Assembly (NCBI RefSeq): GCF_029892445.1
Contig: NZ_JARXVJ010000001.1
Coordinates: 682,001-746,000, forward strand
Reading direction: 5' to 3'
DNA from: Chryseobacterium sp. H1D6B
GTDB lineage: Bacteria; Bacteroidota; Bacteroidia; Flavobacteriales; Weeksellaceae
DNA: 64,000 nucleotides
Part shown: positions 44,853 through 53,379 of the stretch, one piece after another
Numbering within the stretch: the stretch's first letter is position 1
How the letters are laid out: each line of letters begins with the position of its first letter
Translations under genes and position numbers: made by a program
Notes under the pieces: model-generated
What the model was told of the DNA's origin: nothing
What the model saw: only the letters and a program-made list of their open reading frames with translations
The model's database searches: none

Positions 44853-46385
44853 TTATTCTGCTATTTTACCCTGCAGCTGTAAAGCTCCGGTAAGCTTCAT
44901 TCCTTTTGTCAGGTCATTAAATCTCATATTCTCCTTATTCACAAAAACATCAATGGTAAAAAAGTCTGCCTGTTCAGCATTCGTTATCAATCTCAATTTC
45001 AGCATAAATCCTTTTACGCTCTTATCATCAAGAAGTTCTGTCTCTTTGAAATCCTCCAGCAGTCCGATAAAATCGAAACAAGCATGGTTAGGAAGATCTT
45101 TACTAGGAAAATATCCTGTAAAATCTTTTCCTAGTTTAGCACCATCAGAAAGTGTATCATCATTATGAATATCCAAAACGAAAGCAATCCCGCTTATCTT
45201 AACATTTAAATCCTTTTTCGCTGCATATACATTTCTGTTTTCCGCATAATCTGTAGCAAAGAACCAAAGTCCAAATGTATCTCTTCCTGCCCCGGCAACT
45301 ACCGCTTCAAGATCTGCTGCATTCTCCCATTCGTTAATCTCTTTAGTCTCAAAATTTAAGACAAAGTCCGTATTTACTTCAGGATATATGGTATTAAAAT
45401 CTTCAGAAAGAATAGTTTTAAAGGTGATCTCTTCAAAGCTGGTCTGATAAAAGCTTAATCCTTCTTTTTCATCGGGACTGTCCATTTTATTCAAAGCCAT
45501 AAGCTGAATTAAATAATCAGATATTTGTGAATTTTGAAATCTTTCATGACCGAAAACTCCGCCCCATGTATTAGCAAGCGTACCGGTATTTGATTTCTTC
45601 ATCCTGATTCCGATCTCATTTTCACTTTCCGGAGCCTTTACTTCTTCTCTGTCTTTAAAATAATCATGACCTTCCACCAGCTGCGTATTCATGATCTCAT
45701 TATTCTGCTCTTGAGAAAAATCACTAAATCCTTTATAATTAATCTCATCATTTTCGAAAACATAAGGAAGCCCTATTTTCGCTTTATCAGAATCTTTAAA
45801 ATGATATAAAATACTGACAGCTTTAAGATCTTCCTCTTTTAATGCCAGTTTATGATTGTTATTATTTTCAAATTGAGAATGGTACAATATAATGTATGAT
45901 TTGATACGGCCGTCTTTAAGCTCATTCTCAAACCTGTCCTCCATTTTATCAATGACTTCTTGTGCAGATATTGTATAAGAATCATCTGTTACTAAATATA
46001 AAAAGCCCTGAACACCGCCATTTTCGTTTTCATAAGCGGCAACCGGCGCATAATCTCCTCTTAGCTGAAGACCGATAAAATTCACGATATATTCATTATA
46101 TATTTTAATTTTATCGTATGGATTATTCTTAGGTCTTTTATGCGCGAAATATTTTATATACATTTCATTGGCTTTCTCTGCAATAATTCCGACCTGATTT
46201 TCATTATATCCCTGATCTCTTAAATATTTTTCCACATTTTCCAGCGAGCTGACATCGTCACATAAAATATTTAATGAAGACGCTACCAATTGATCCAATT
46301 TTTCTTTGCTGATGAACGGCCCCTCATTATGCTGGCTGCTTTCCTTCTCAATATTTTTTTTCTTAAAAAAATCAAAAATCCCCAT
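44853..46385 (-). CDS. Uncharacterised cytosolic protein
   Basis: 510 residues from the ATG at 46385 (MGIFDFFKKK, a frequent opening of soluble proteins); an ORF start 14 codons upstream is rejected. No signal peptide or membrane segment. Acidic and Asp/Glu/Asn-rich throughout. The last ~90 residues (CFDFIGLLEDFKET, FMLKLRLITN, FFTIDVFVNKENM, GMKLTGALQLQGKI) look beta-rich, like an OB-type fold. The middle contains GLWFFATDYAENRNVYAAKK. I recognise no family. It sits between recA and htpG, divergent from htpG. Confidence 0.7.
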   Translation of the reverse strand: MGIFDFFKKKNIEKESSQHNEGPFISKEKLDQLVASSLNILCDDVSSLENVEKYLRDQGYNENQVGIIAEKANEMYIKYFAHKRPKNNPYDKIKIYNEYIVNFIGLQLRGDYAPVAAYENENGGVQGFLYLVTDDSYTISAQEVIDKMEDRFENELKDGRIKSYIILYHSQFENNNNHKLALKEEDLKAVSILYHFKDSDKAKIGLPYVFENDEINYKGFSDFSQEQNNEIMNTQLVEGHDYFKDREEVKAPESENEIGIRMKKSNTGTLANTWGGVFGHERFQNSQISDYLIQLMALNKMDSPDEKEGLSFYQTSFEEITFKTILSEDFNTIYPEVNTDFVLNFETKEINEWENAADLEAVVAGAGRDTFGLWFFATDYAENRNVYAAKKDLNVKISGIAFVLDIHNDDTLSDGAKLGKDFTGYFPSKDLPNHACFDFIGLLEDFKETELLDDKSVKGFMLKLRLITNAEQADFFTIDVFVNKENMRFNDLTKGMKLTGALQLQGKIAE

Positions 46386-46435
46386 ATTTATTATATTTTT
46401 CGGTAAATATAATAAAAAGCTGTTCATAGAAACTT

Positions 46436-46457
46436 GTCAAAAAATGTCAATCTGTCA
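46436..46457. promoter_or_regulatory. Triple TGTCA direct repeat upstream of htpG
   Basis: TGTCA at 46436, 46445 and 46453, near one helical turn apart, 60-80 bases before the htpG ATG and upstream of a TATTTTTTTTG that could be the -7 element. Possible activator or heat-shock regulator site. Confidence 0.35.
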
Positions 46458-46515
46458 CTTTCCTTCGTATGGTATTTTTTTTGTGAAATTATAAGAAATT
46501 AAAAAACTCCATATT

Positions 46516-48411
46516 ATGACTAAAGGAAATATTAATGTATCCGTGGAAAACATTTTTCCGCTTATTAAAAAATTTCTTTACAGTGACCACGAAATATTCT
46601 TGAGAGAGCTGATTTCCAATGCGACAGATGCTACTTTAAAATTAAAACACTTAACCGGCATCGGTGAAGCAAAAGTTGAATACGGAAATCCAAGAATAGA
46701 AGTTAAAATCGATAAAGAGCAGAAAACGCTCCGTATCATTGACCAGGGGATCGGTATGACTGCAGAAGAGGTTGAAAAATACATCAACCAGGTTGCTTTT
46801 TCTGGAGCTGAAGAGTTTTTAGAAAAATATAAAGATTCTGCAAAAGATTCAGGAATTATCGGCCATTTCGGTCTTGGATTCTATTCTGCTTTTATGGTGG
46901 CAGAAAAAGTAGAAATTATTACAAAATCATACCGTGACGGAACATCAGCCGTTCGTTGGATCTGTGACGGAAGCCCGGAATTCACTCTTGAAGAAACTGC
47001 TGATAAAACAGACAGAGGAACTGAGATCATTCTTCATATCGCAGAAGATTCTACAGAATTTTTAGAGGAGTCAAAAATCCGCGAATTATTACTGAAATAC
47101 AACAAATTCATGCCTGTTCCAATTAAATTTGGAACCAAAACACAGACTCTTCCTTTACCGGAAGACGCAGCAGAAGATGCAAAACCCGAAACAGAGGAAG
47201 TAGACAATATCATCAATAATCCAAATCCAGCATGGACGATTGCGCCAAGTGATCTTACGAGCGAAGATTATATGACATTCTACCATGAGCTGTATCCGAT
47301 GCAGTTTGAAGAGCCTTTATTTCATATCCACCTGAATGTAGATTATCCATTTAATCTGACAGGAATTTTATTTTTCCCGAAACTGGCCAATAATCTGAAT
47401 ATTGAAAAAGATAAAATTCAATTATATCAAAATCAGGTATTCGTTACAGATGAAGTAAAAGGAATTGTTCCGGATTTCTTGATGCTGCTGAGAGGTGTGA
47501 TCGATTCTCCGGATATTCCATTGAACGTTTCCCGTTCTTACCTGCAGGCTGACGGTGCCGTAAAGAAGATCTCTTCTTACATCACCAAAAAAGTGGCGGA
47601 TAAAATGACTTCTCTTATCAACGAAAACCGTGAAGATTACGAACAAAAATGGAATGACATTAAAATCGTCATTGAATACGGAATCGTTTCTGAGGAAAAA
47701 TTCGCTGAAAAATCTGATAAATTTACCTTATACCCTACCGTTGACGGAAAATATTTCTTGTGGAATGAACTGGTTGAAAAAATAACACCTTCCCATACTG
47801 ATAAAGACGGAAATCTAATTATTCTTTATACTTCCAATGCGGATGAGCAGCACAGCTATATTCAATCTGCACAGGATAAAGGTTATGAAGTTCTTCTTTT
47901 AGATTCTCATATTATTTCTCATGTCATTCAGAAACTGGAATCATCTAAAGAAAAAGTTTCATTTGTAAGAGTGGATGCAGACCACGTTAATAATTTAATA
48001 AAAAAAGACGAACCTGTTATCTCTAAATTAAATGATACCGAAAAAGAATCTTTAAAGAAAAATGTAGAAGAAACTATTAAAGATAAAAAATTCACAGTAC
48101 AGCTTGAAGATCTAGACAGCAGTGATGCTCCTTTCACCATTACCCAGCCGGAATTCTTACGAAGAATGAAAGACATGCAGGCGACTGGCGGAGGCGGTAT
48201 GTTTGGAATGGGAGGTTTCCCTGAAATGTATAATCTGGTAGTGAACTCCAACAGTGAATTTGCAGATCAGGTTTTAAAAACAGAGAATACTGAAGAAAAA
48301 GAAAATCTGATAAAGTATGCTTTAGATCTGGCTAAGCTTTCTCAAAACTTACTGAAAGGAAAAGACCTTACAGATTTTATTCAAAGAAGCTACCAGCAGC
48401 TTAAAAAATAA
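46516..48411 (+). CDS. htpG: Molecular chaperone HtpG (Hsp90)
   Basis: 631 residues. N-terminal GHKL ATPase domain: EIFLRELISNATDATLK (catalytic Glu, Asn), DQGIGMTAEEVEKYI, SGIIGHFGLGFYSAFMVA (ATP lid). The middle domain carries EEPLFHIHLNVDYPFNLTG and the catalytic Arg loop LNVSRSYLQ. The C-terminal dimerisation domain is shorter than in eukaryotic Hsp90 and lacks MEEVD. A Gly/Met patch (GGGGMFGMGGF, residues ~560) is inserted near the C terminus. Monocistronic with its own terminator. Confidence 0.96.
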   Translation: MTKGNINVSVENIFPLIKKFLYSDHEIFLRELISNATDATLKLKHLTGIGEAKVEYGNPRIEVKIDKEQKTLRIIDQGIGMTAEEVEKYINQVAFSGAEEFLEKYKDSAKDSGIIGHFGLGFYSAFMVAEKVEIITKSYRDGTSAVRWICDGSPEFTLEETADKTDRGTEIILHIAEDSTEFLEESKIRELLLKYNKFMPVPIKFGTKTQTLPLPEDAAEDAKPETEEVDNIINNPNPAWTIAPSDLTSEDYMTFYHELYPMQFEEPLFHIHLNVDYPFNLTGILFFPKLANNLNIEKDKIQLYQNQVFVTDEVKGIVPDFLMLLRGVIDSPDIPLNVSRSYLQADGAVKKISSYITKKVADKMTSLINENREDYEQKWNDIKIVIEYGIVSEEKFAEKSDKFTLYPTVDGKYFLWNELVEKITPSHTDKDGNLIILYTSNADEQHSYIQSAQDKGYEVLLLDSHIISHVIQKLESSKEKVSFVRVDADHVNNLIKKDEPVISKLNDTEKESLKKNVEETIKDKKFTVQLEDLDSSDAPFTITQPEFLRRMKDMQATGGGGMFGMGGFPEMYNLVVNSNSEFADQVLKTENTEEKENLIKYALDLAKLSQNLLKGKDLTDFIQRSYQQLKK

Positions 48412-48421
48412 TACCACCAGG

Positions 48422-48448
48422 AAACAGCGTAATTTACTTACGCTGTTT
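48422..48448 (+). terminator. Terminator of htpG
   Basis: AAACAGCGTAA pairs with TTACGCTGTTT around TTTAC, followed by T-rich sequence. Confidence 0.88.
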
Positions 48449-48566
48449 TTTATTTTTAAATATTCCAGCTTTGTAAAATAGGGTAAAATAAGAATTCATC
48501 TATTTTCTCAGATTTATTTATATTTTTCATTCATTTCATCTATTTACGTTTATTTACTTTGGAAAT

Positions 48567-48596
48567 TTTGTTGTCTAATGAATATTCTTACATTTG
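48567..48596 (+). promoter_or_regulatory. Promoter of the GIDE-LemA operon
   Basis: TTTG (48567-48570), 18 bases, TACATTTG (48589-48596). The leader before the ATG at 48612 would be about 12 bases. Confidence 0.55.
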
Positions 48597-48611
48597 TGAA
48601 AAGCGTAACCA

Positions 48612-49697
48612 ATGTTTGAGATCCCTTCTGCAATATTTCCTTTTATGCTCCTGTTCACTTTAGGGATTGCATTATTTCATACTCTCATTTTATCGGGAAT
48701 TTTTAATGTAAAAATAAAACCCAGCTGGCTTCTGTTTATTATAGATCCTGCGATTTTAGGAGCTGCATTTTTATTTTTCCGAAAAGAATCAGGCATTATT
48801 TTTATTGCTCTCTTTCTTTCAGTTTTTGTGATGGCCATTATCGGATTTATAAAAAATGGTATCGAATCCTCCATCGAGTCTTTTAAAGAACAGAGAAAAA
48901 ATAAAACTCCTGTATGGAAAATAATTGGCGGCGGATTTCTTGTGCTTCTTGCTTATCTGTCTTTTTTCTATCTCGGAGTGTATTCTTTCTTCATTATTAT
49001 TTTCCTGATCATTTTAAGTTCTATTCTTCCGAACAGCAAAAACCGTTTTTATTTCTACCAGAGAACCCTTCCTACTTCTACGATAAAAAGTATTGCAATG
49101 GGTCTTGCAGAAATTTCAGGAAAGGCTGTAGCTATAGAAAAACTCTTTTCTCCAGATACCAATACTCAATGTATAGGATATATTTATACTGTAGACGAAA
49201 TCCGTACCTCAACGGATGATGACGGCAGAACCTCAACTTCTTACCATGAAATTTCAAGAAAAACCGAAATCAAAAATTTTTATATAAAAGATGAAACAGG
49301 AAAAATAGAGATCATCGCTGAAAAACTACAGTGGATCAATTTTTCTCCTGCTTATTCCAGAGAAGATTCAGGAAAGCGGTATCAGGAATATATTCTGGAT
49401 GAAAAAACCGACTTCCTTTTGATAGGTGAAGCTTTTTATGAAGGTGCACAATCAATTTTGCGTTTTGATGAAGGAAAAAAGGTTTTTGGCATTGCTCCTT
49501 TACAGGTTGTGAATTTCTCCAACAAATGGAGGCCTTTAAAATTAAGAGCCTTAACCGCATTATCGTGTATTGCTGTAATGGCTGCCTTTATTCTTATTAC
49601 TCCGATGAAAATAGAGGGAAATAAAATTAGTATCGAACCCAAAAACTGGAAGAAAACATTCAGTTCAAATCCTTTTGAAGGAGTTTTAAACCATTAA
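48612..49697 (+). CDS. Membrane protein with GIDE/BAM-like domain
   Basis: 361 residues. Four or so N-terminal helices (about 8-30, 38-56, 61-80, 104-138), then a soluble domain (residues ~158-245: IAMGLAEISGKAVAIEKL, TQCIGYIYTVDEIR, FYIKDETGKIEIIAEKL) that resembles the GIDE domain of MULAN-type E3 ligases and their bacterial relatives; a last helix at ~312-332. There is no RING domain, as expected in bacteria. In other bacteria this domain is encoded near LemA. First gene of a four-gene operon with LemA and a DUF3592-like protein. Molecular role unknown. Confidence 0.68.
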   Translation: MFEIPSAIFPFMLLFTLGIALFHTLILSGIFNVKIKPSWLLFIIDPAILGAAFLFFRKESGIIFIALFLSVFVMAIIGFIKNGIESSIESFKEQRKNKTPVWKIIGGGFLVLLAYLSFFYLGVYSFFIIIFLIILSSILPNSKNRFYFYQRTLPTSTIKSIAMGLAEISGKAVAIEKLFSPDTNTQCIGYIYTVDEIRTSTDDDGRTSTSYHEISRKTEIKNFYIKDETGKIEIIAEKLQWINFSPAYSREDSGKRYQEYILDEKTDFLLIGEAFYEGAQSILRFDEGKKVFGIAPLQVVNFSNKWRPLKLRALTALSCIAVMAAFILITPMKIEGNKISIEPKNWKKTFSSNPFEGVLNH

Positions 49698-49710
49698 AAT
49701 ATAACGCTGC

Positions 49711-50274
49711 ATGATCCCTATTTTAATTATAATTATCGTTGCTGCCGGTCTGGTTACCTTTTTAATCAGTTCTTACAATCGTCTTGTACTATTAAAAAAC
49801 AATATGGCAAAAGCTTTTGCAAACATTGATGTCGTTTTGAAACAGCGTGCTGATGAAGTGCCTAATCTGGTAAAAACAGTAAAAGCAACGGCCTTGAATG
49901 AAAATACAATTCTTAAAGAGCTGGTATCGCTCCGTTCTCAATATTTTAATGAAGATAAAAGCAATGAAAAAATTAAAATTGCAGGAACCATAGGCACGAA
50001 AATGAAATCTTTTATGTTCACCGCTGAAGCTTATCCTGGAATAAAAGCCAGCCAGTCTTTTCTTGAACTTCAAAAAAGATTAAGCGAACTGGAAGATATT
50101 ATTGCAGACAGAAGAGAATATTTCAATGATTCTGTGAATCTTTATAACACAGGAATTGAAGTTTTCCCCGATTTCATTTTTGCAAAAATGATGAATTACA
50201 AGAAAAAGGAAATGATGCAGTTTCCGGATGCAGAAAAACAATACAACAATTCAAAAGAACTATCATGGAAATAG
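49711..50274 (+). CDS. lemA: LemA family protein
   Basis: 187 residues. One N-terminal helix (PILIIIIVAAGLVTFLIS) and a helical body with the LemA signature: YNRLVLLKNNMAKAFANIDV, LKQRADEVPNLVKTVK, SLRSQYFNED, ELQKRLSELEDIIADRREYFND and YNTGIEVFPDFIFAKMM, the terminal conserved block. Probably an inner-membrane protein with a periplasmic or cytoplasmic helical bundle; biochemical role unknown across the family. Its last 10 bases overlap the start of the next gene. Confidence 0.92.
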   Translation: MIPILIIIIVAAGLVTFLISSYNRLVLLKNNMAKAFANIDVVLKQRADEVPNLVKTVKATALNENTILKELVSLRSQYFNEDKSNEKIKIAGTIGTKMKSFMFTAEAYPGIKASQSFLELQKRLSELEDIIADRREYFNDSVNLYNTGIEVFPDFIFAKMMNYKKKEMMQFPDAEKQYNNSKELSWK

Positions 50275-50612
50275 ATCTAGGCATTATCGGCAGTTTTATC
50301 AATTCTCACAGATTTTTGGGAGGTCTTGCCATAGGTTTTCCTGTTCTTACGTTTGGATTGTTTGGGTTGTACAGTATTTTCAGAAAAATTGTATTTGTGA
50401 AAAATATTCTAAAGTTTATTATTCTCACTTTTGGATTATCTATAATTGTATTCATCCCGTTTGTTTTTTTCTCTGCATTTCTTGATTTTGAAAAATTAAA
50501 ACTTGCACTTATATATTTATGTATTCTAATAGGTGTAACGATGTATACCCTATTCAACACTCAGGAAACAATTAATTTCATGAAAGACCTTTCGAAATTA
50601 AAAAACAAATGA
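50265..50612 (+). CDS. Small membrane protein in the LemA operon
   Basis: 115 residues, three hydrophobic segments (about 17-40, 48-70, 80-96) and a charged tail (FMKDLSKLKNK). Ten-base overlap with lemA (the ATG lies inside the lemA end) shows coupling. No family recognised. Confidence 0.8.
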   Translation: MEIDLGIIGSFINSHRFLGGLAIGFPVLTFGLFGLYSIFRKIVFVKNILKFIILTFGLSIIVFIPFVFFSAFLDFEKLKLALIYLCILIGVTMYTLFNTQETINFMKDLSKLKNK

Positions 50613-50630
50613 AATTTTTAAATTGACACT

Positions 50631-51401
50631 ATGGGAAAATTGATAATATTTGCACCAATTATTTTTACAGCTTTAATTCTCTTCATCAATTACTACAGGA
50701 GGAAATCTAAAAACGGTGGAGAAAACCTCACTCTGGTGTCTTTTATTTTTCCGGGAATGGTTGTTTTTGCAGTATCAAGCTTATTTTTTTGTTTAGTTGC
50801 CCTATCATCTTCAAGTATAATTTCTTTTTTATTTGAACCCAAATATGAGGCCCTGGTTATTGAATATGTGAATACAGAATCTGATTCCGGAGACAAAAGC
50901 ATTACTACAGTCGTTGAATTTAAAGACAGTCATAACCAGACAATCAAAAAACCTTTAAACTACAGCACCAGCGATCCGGTAGAAATCGGAAAAACGATAA
51001 AAATCGGCTACGAGGACGGCGATCGAAGTGTGACTAATTTAAGCTTTGGGACGCAGAAACTCATCATATTCATTGTCGCCTTATTTTTGTTTATTCTGAG
51101 CCTGGCTATGGTCTGGATCGTCTTATATTCTTTGGGAAAAGATTATTCTATTATTTTTAAAATAGGAGGCGGTTTTTTGATGTATTTGGTTTTCCCGGCT
51201 GCCATGCTGTTTTTTATCGGAGCAATGTCCTGGGTGATCTGGGAATATTTTCAGGGACGGAGAGACGATATGCCGATTTGGGCACTGGGAGTCTGCAGTC
51301 TTTTTGTCACCCTTCTGATACCTGCTTTTTTAGGCTACATGAAATTACTTTTCTCTAAGGAAAAAAGTATAAAAATTTCTAAAAAGAGAATTTCTAAATA
51401 A
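50631..51401 (+). CDS. DUF3592-like membrane protein
   Basis: 256 residues. Helices at ~5-22 and 35-60, a soluble segment ~72-140 (EALVIEYVNTESDSGDKSIT, TVVEFKDSHNQTIKKPL, VEIGKTIKIGYEDGDRS) that follows the DUF3592 pattern (v...v....v.F.d..G......y..G..v.v.Y.p.dp), then three further helices to residue ~240. DUF3592 proteins are membrane proteins of unknown function. Last gene of the GIDE-LemA operon (18-base gap). Confidence 0.75.
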   Translation: MGKLIIFAPIIFTALILFINYYRRKSKNGGENLTLVSFIFPGMVVFAVSSLFFCLVALSSSSIISFLFEPKYEALVIEYVNTESDSGDKSITTVVEFKDSHNQTIKKPLNYSTSDPVEIGKTIKIGYEDGDRSVTNLSFGTQKLIIFIVALFLFILSLAMVWIVLYSLGKDYSIIFKIGGGFLMYLVFPAAMLFFIGAMSWVIWEYFQGRRDDMPIWALGVCSLFVTLLIPAFLGYMKLLFSKEKSIKISKKRISK

Positions 51402-51474
51402 TCTGTCAAATCCACTAATAAGATGTTTTTAAATAATAACCAGCACGTTCTATTTTAATTAAAAATGTTATAAT

Positions 51475-51510
51475 AAAAGGCAGCATAGATTGAACTACAC
51501 TGCCTTTTTT
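51475..51510 (+). terminator. Terminator of the GIDE-LemA operon
   Basis: AAAAGGCAG pairs with CTGCCTTTTTT around 16 bases. Confidence 0.8.
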
Positions 51511-51539
51511 GTTCTTGTATTCTATCTCAGAATAACAAG

Positions 51540-51851
51540 TTAATCTGCCCCGCTTTCGTTATTTCTCTGCCTCCATTCCCAAACAACAAGAATAAAAAAT
51601 AACACAAGAAGAATGATCTGGACAAAGAAATAATTGTCTTCCTTATCAAAAGCCTGAACAGCACTTACGATGAATAAAAAAATATATAATGCAGCATCCA
51701 TTTTTTTATTTTGTCTCCATGCCAGAAAAGAAAAGGTAAAGCAGGTTAAAGAATAAAAAATCTGAAAAATAAGATGTGACCTGTCTTTCACGAACATCGG
51801 AGCAAGAAAAAGTACTGCTAATAATACTATATAGATATATTTATACTTCAT
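51540..51851 (-). CDS. Small four-helix membrane protein
   Basis: 103 residues, helices about 5-20, 27-44, 52-66 and 72-90, with a WRQNKK loop and a WEWRQRNNE end. Resembles uncharacterised small proteins of flavobacteria; no function known. Thirteen bases downstream of the lipoprotein gene on the same strand. Confidence 0.7.
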   Translation of the reverse strand: MKYKYIYIVLLAVLFLAPMFVKDRSHLIFQIFYSLTCFTFSFLAWRQNKKMDAALYIFLFIVSAVQAFDKEDNYFFVQIILLVLFFILVVWEWRQRNNESGAD

Positions 51852-51864
51852 AAAAATTCATTTT

Positions 51865-52545
51865 TTACGGTTGGCCTCCTGCACTCACACATTGATGATA
51901 ATCTGTATCTGCATCAGAATTACAAATAACCATATGAGTTGTGGCTAAAGCTCCGCCGATAGCACCGCCTAGTCCACCAGTAAAGATTCCTCCTACAACA
52001 GCGAAACTTGCTTCCAGCGCAAAAGTTCTCATACATCTTTTGGTAGCTTTCACAAAGCCTGCATGGCAGTTTTCCTTAGCAGCAGCAACTACTGCATCCC
52101 CTAGCTGTGCATCAATCTCCAGAGTCAGAAGATCTAACCTTTCTTTCTCAGTATAGTTAGAATAGAACCCTGGATTGCTTTTTATAAAAACTTCCGTGTT
52201 TGAATTCATTTCTGCGTATAAAGACAACAGCTCTGCACTGTGCTCAACATTGGCATTCTTGTAAAGCTGTCCTAAACCTTCTATTGTTGTAATATTTTGA
52301 AGACTAGATTGAATTAAAGAATAATTGACATTTTTTTCACTCCCCAGCAGCGTTTTAATTTCAGACTGAATACTAAGCTGGCTGGTAACATATCCTGATA
52401 AGGTTTTGGAACTGGAGCGAGCAGCGTTATCACTTGTGTTATTTTCTATTCTTGTATCTGGGGAAGATAAATCTTCACTATTATTACAAGATTGAAACGT
52501 CAGCAGGAGAAGTATTCCTGCAGCAAATAATTTTTTTTGCATCAT
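51865..52545 (-). CDS. Lipoprotein with glycine-zipper and four-cysteine C-terminal domain
   Basis: 226 residues. Lipoprotein signal ending at Cys20 (LLTFQSC followed by NN). Residues ~25-150 are polar and helical (SQLSIQSEIKTLLGSEK, ERLDLLTLEIDAQLGD). The C terminus has Cys160, Cys171, Cys208 and Cys219 around a membrane-like glycine zipper (residues 183-199, VVGGIFTGGLGGAIGGA). That combination, disulfide-capable loops bracketing a GxxxG helix, resembles small membrane-active peptides and bacteriocin-type domains, but no known family is recognised. It is divergent from an XRE regulator, which may control it. Confidence 0.72.
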   Translation of the reverse strand: MMQKKLFAAGILLLLTFQSCNNSEDLSSPDTRIENNTSDNAARSSSKTLSGYVTSQLSIQSEIKTLLGSEKNVNYSLIQSSLQNITTIEGLGQLYKNANVEHSAELLSLYAEMNSNTEVFIKSNPGFYSNYTEKERLDLLTLEIDAQLGDAVVAAAKENCHAGFVKATKRCMRTFALEASFAVVGGIFTGGLGGAIGGALATTHMVICNSDADTDYHQCVSAGGQP

Positions 52546-52568
52546 TTTGGTTTTATTTGTTTACAGTT

Positions 52569-52576
52569 CAAAACTA
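52569..52576 (-). promoter_or_regulatory. Candidate -7 element for the lipoprotein gene
   Basis: TAGTTTTG on the minus strand, 23 bases before the ATG at 52545. Confidence 0.4.
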
Positions 52577-52619
52577 TAAAACAAATAATCACCAAGTAAG
52601 GAAATATATTGTTTGTTTT

Positions 52620-52646
52620 GTGTAATTATATTGTACAACTATACAC
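52620..52646. promoter_or_regulatory. Candidate operator in the lipoprotein/XRE divergent region
   Basis: GTGTA ... TTGTACAA ... TACAC: an inverted repeat centred on the 8-base palindrome TTGTACAA, 40 bases before the XRE ATG. It fits a dimeric helix-turn-helix repressor site. Confidence 0.45.
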
Positions 52647-52685
52647 ATTATCATTTTTTTTCGCACTTTTGTAAAAAATACGATT

Positions 52686-53066
52686 ATGCAAAAAGAAAGA
52701 TTACGCTTATTGAGAAAGCAAAAAGGATATACACAACAGCAGATCGCTGATATCATTGCAACAGATGTATCCAACTACAGCAGAAAAGAAAGCGGAGATG
52801 TAAAGATCGTAAGAGCTGAATGGGAAAAAATAGCTAACTTTTTAAATGTTACTATGGAAGATATCTACCAAGATGATGAAGGTCAAATCGTTGTTAATAA
52901 TGACCACCCTGTATTTAATGACAGCTCAGGATCGGGTATTTATCAATACAACAATACCAGTATTCCTCTTTCTGTTGTTGAAAACCTTCAGGAGTATATT
53001 TCTTTATTAAAAGAGGAAATAAAAGACCTTCATGAAGAAATCAAAGTCTTAAAGAGTAAAAAATAA
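52686..53066 (+). CDS. XRE-family transcriptional regulator
   Basis: 126 residues. N-terminal HTH_3 domain: LRLLRKQKGYTQQQIADII (helix 1-2), DVSNYSRKESGDVKIVRAEW (recognition), LNVTMEDIYQ. The middle is Asn/Asp-rich and the C terminus is a charged coiled coil (NLQEYISLLKEEIKDLHEE then IKVLKSKK) for dimerisation. Flavobacteria have many such stand-alone XRE proteins. Divergent from the lipoprotein gene; a palindrome lies between them. Confidence 0.9.
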   Translation: MQKERLRLLRKQKGYTQQQIADIIATDVSNYSRKESGDVKIVRAEWEKIANFLNVTMEDIYQDDEGQIVVNNDHPVFNDSSGSGIYQYNNTSIPLSVVENLQEYISLLKEEIKDLHEEIKVLKSKK

Positions 53067-53070
53067 TTTT

Positions 53071-53367
53071 TTAAAGCTCATTCAAAGGATCCCAGAAAAG
53101 TTTTTTAAAGTTTTTAATTTTAAAATTTTCAACGACAATTCCTTCAGCTTCTAATTTTGGCTGGAATTCCGGCACAGATAAACTTCCTGAGCTGGAAATC
53201 ACGCGGTGAGCAGGAACATCTTTCGGACAGCCTCCCATCGCCTTACCCACATGACGGGAATGATTAGGATAGCCGACAGCTTTCGCTATTGCTCCATACG
53301 TAGAAACACGGCCTTTGGGAATAAGCTTTGTAATTTCGTAAATCTGCTGTTTGAAAATTTCGTCCAT
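53071..53367 (-). CDS. Alkyltransferase-like (ATL) protein, MGMT family without the acceptor Cys
   Basis: 98 residues, only the DNA-binding/active-site domain of O6-alkylguanine-DNA alkyltransferase. The normal PCHRV motif reads PAHRV (Ala53), so no alkyl transfer is possible. The minor-groove-binding helix and arginine finger are kept (NHSRHVGKAMGG, Arg38), as is KGRVSTYGAIAKAVGYP. ATL proteins bind alkylated guanine and hand it to nucleotide excision repair. Only four bases separate its stop from the XRE gene stop. Confidence 0.92.
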   Translation of the reverse strand: MDEIFKQQIYEITKLIPKGRVSTYGAIAKAVGYPNHSRHVGKAMGGCPKDVPAHRVISSSGSLSVPEFQPKLEAEGIVVENFKIKNFKKLFWDPLNEL

Positions 53368-53379
53368 ACTTCAAATTTA

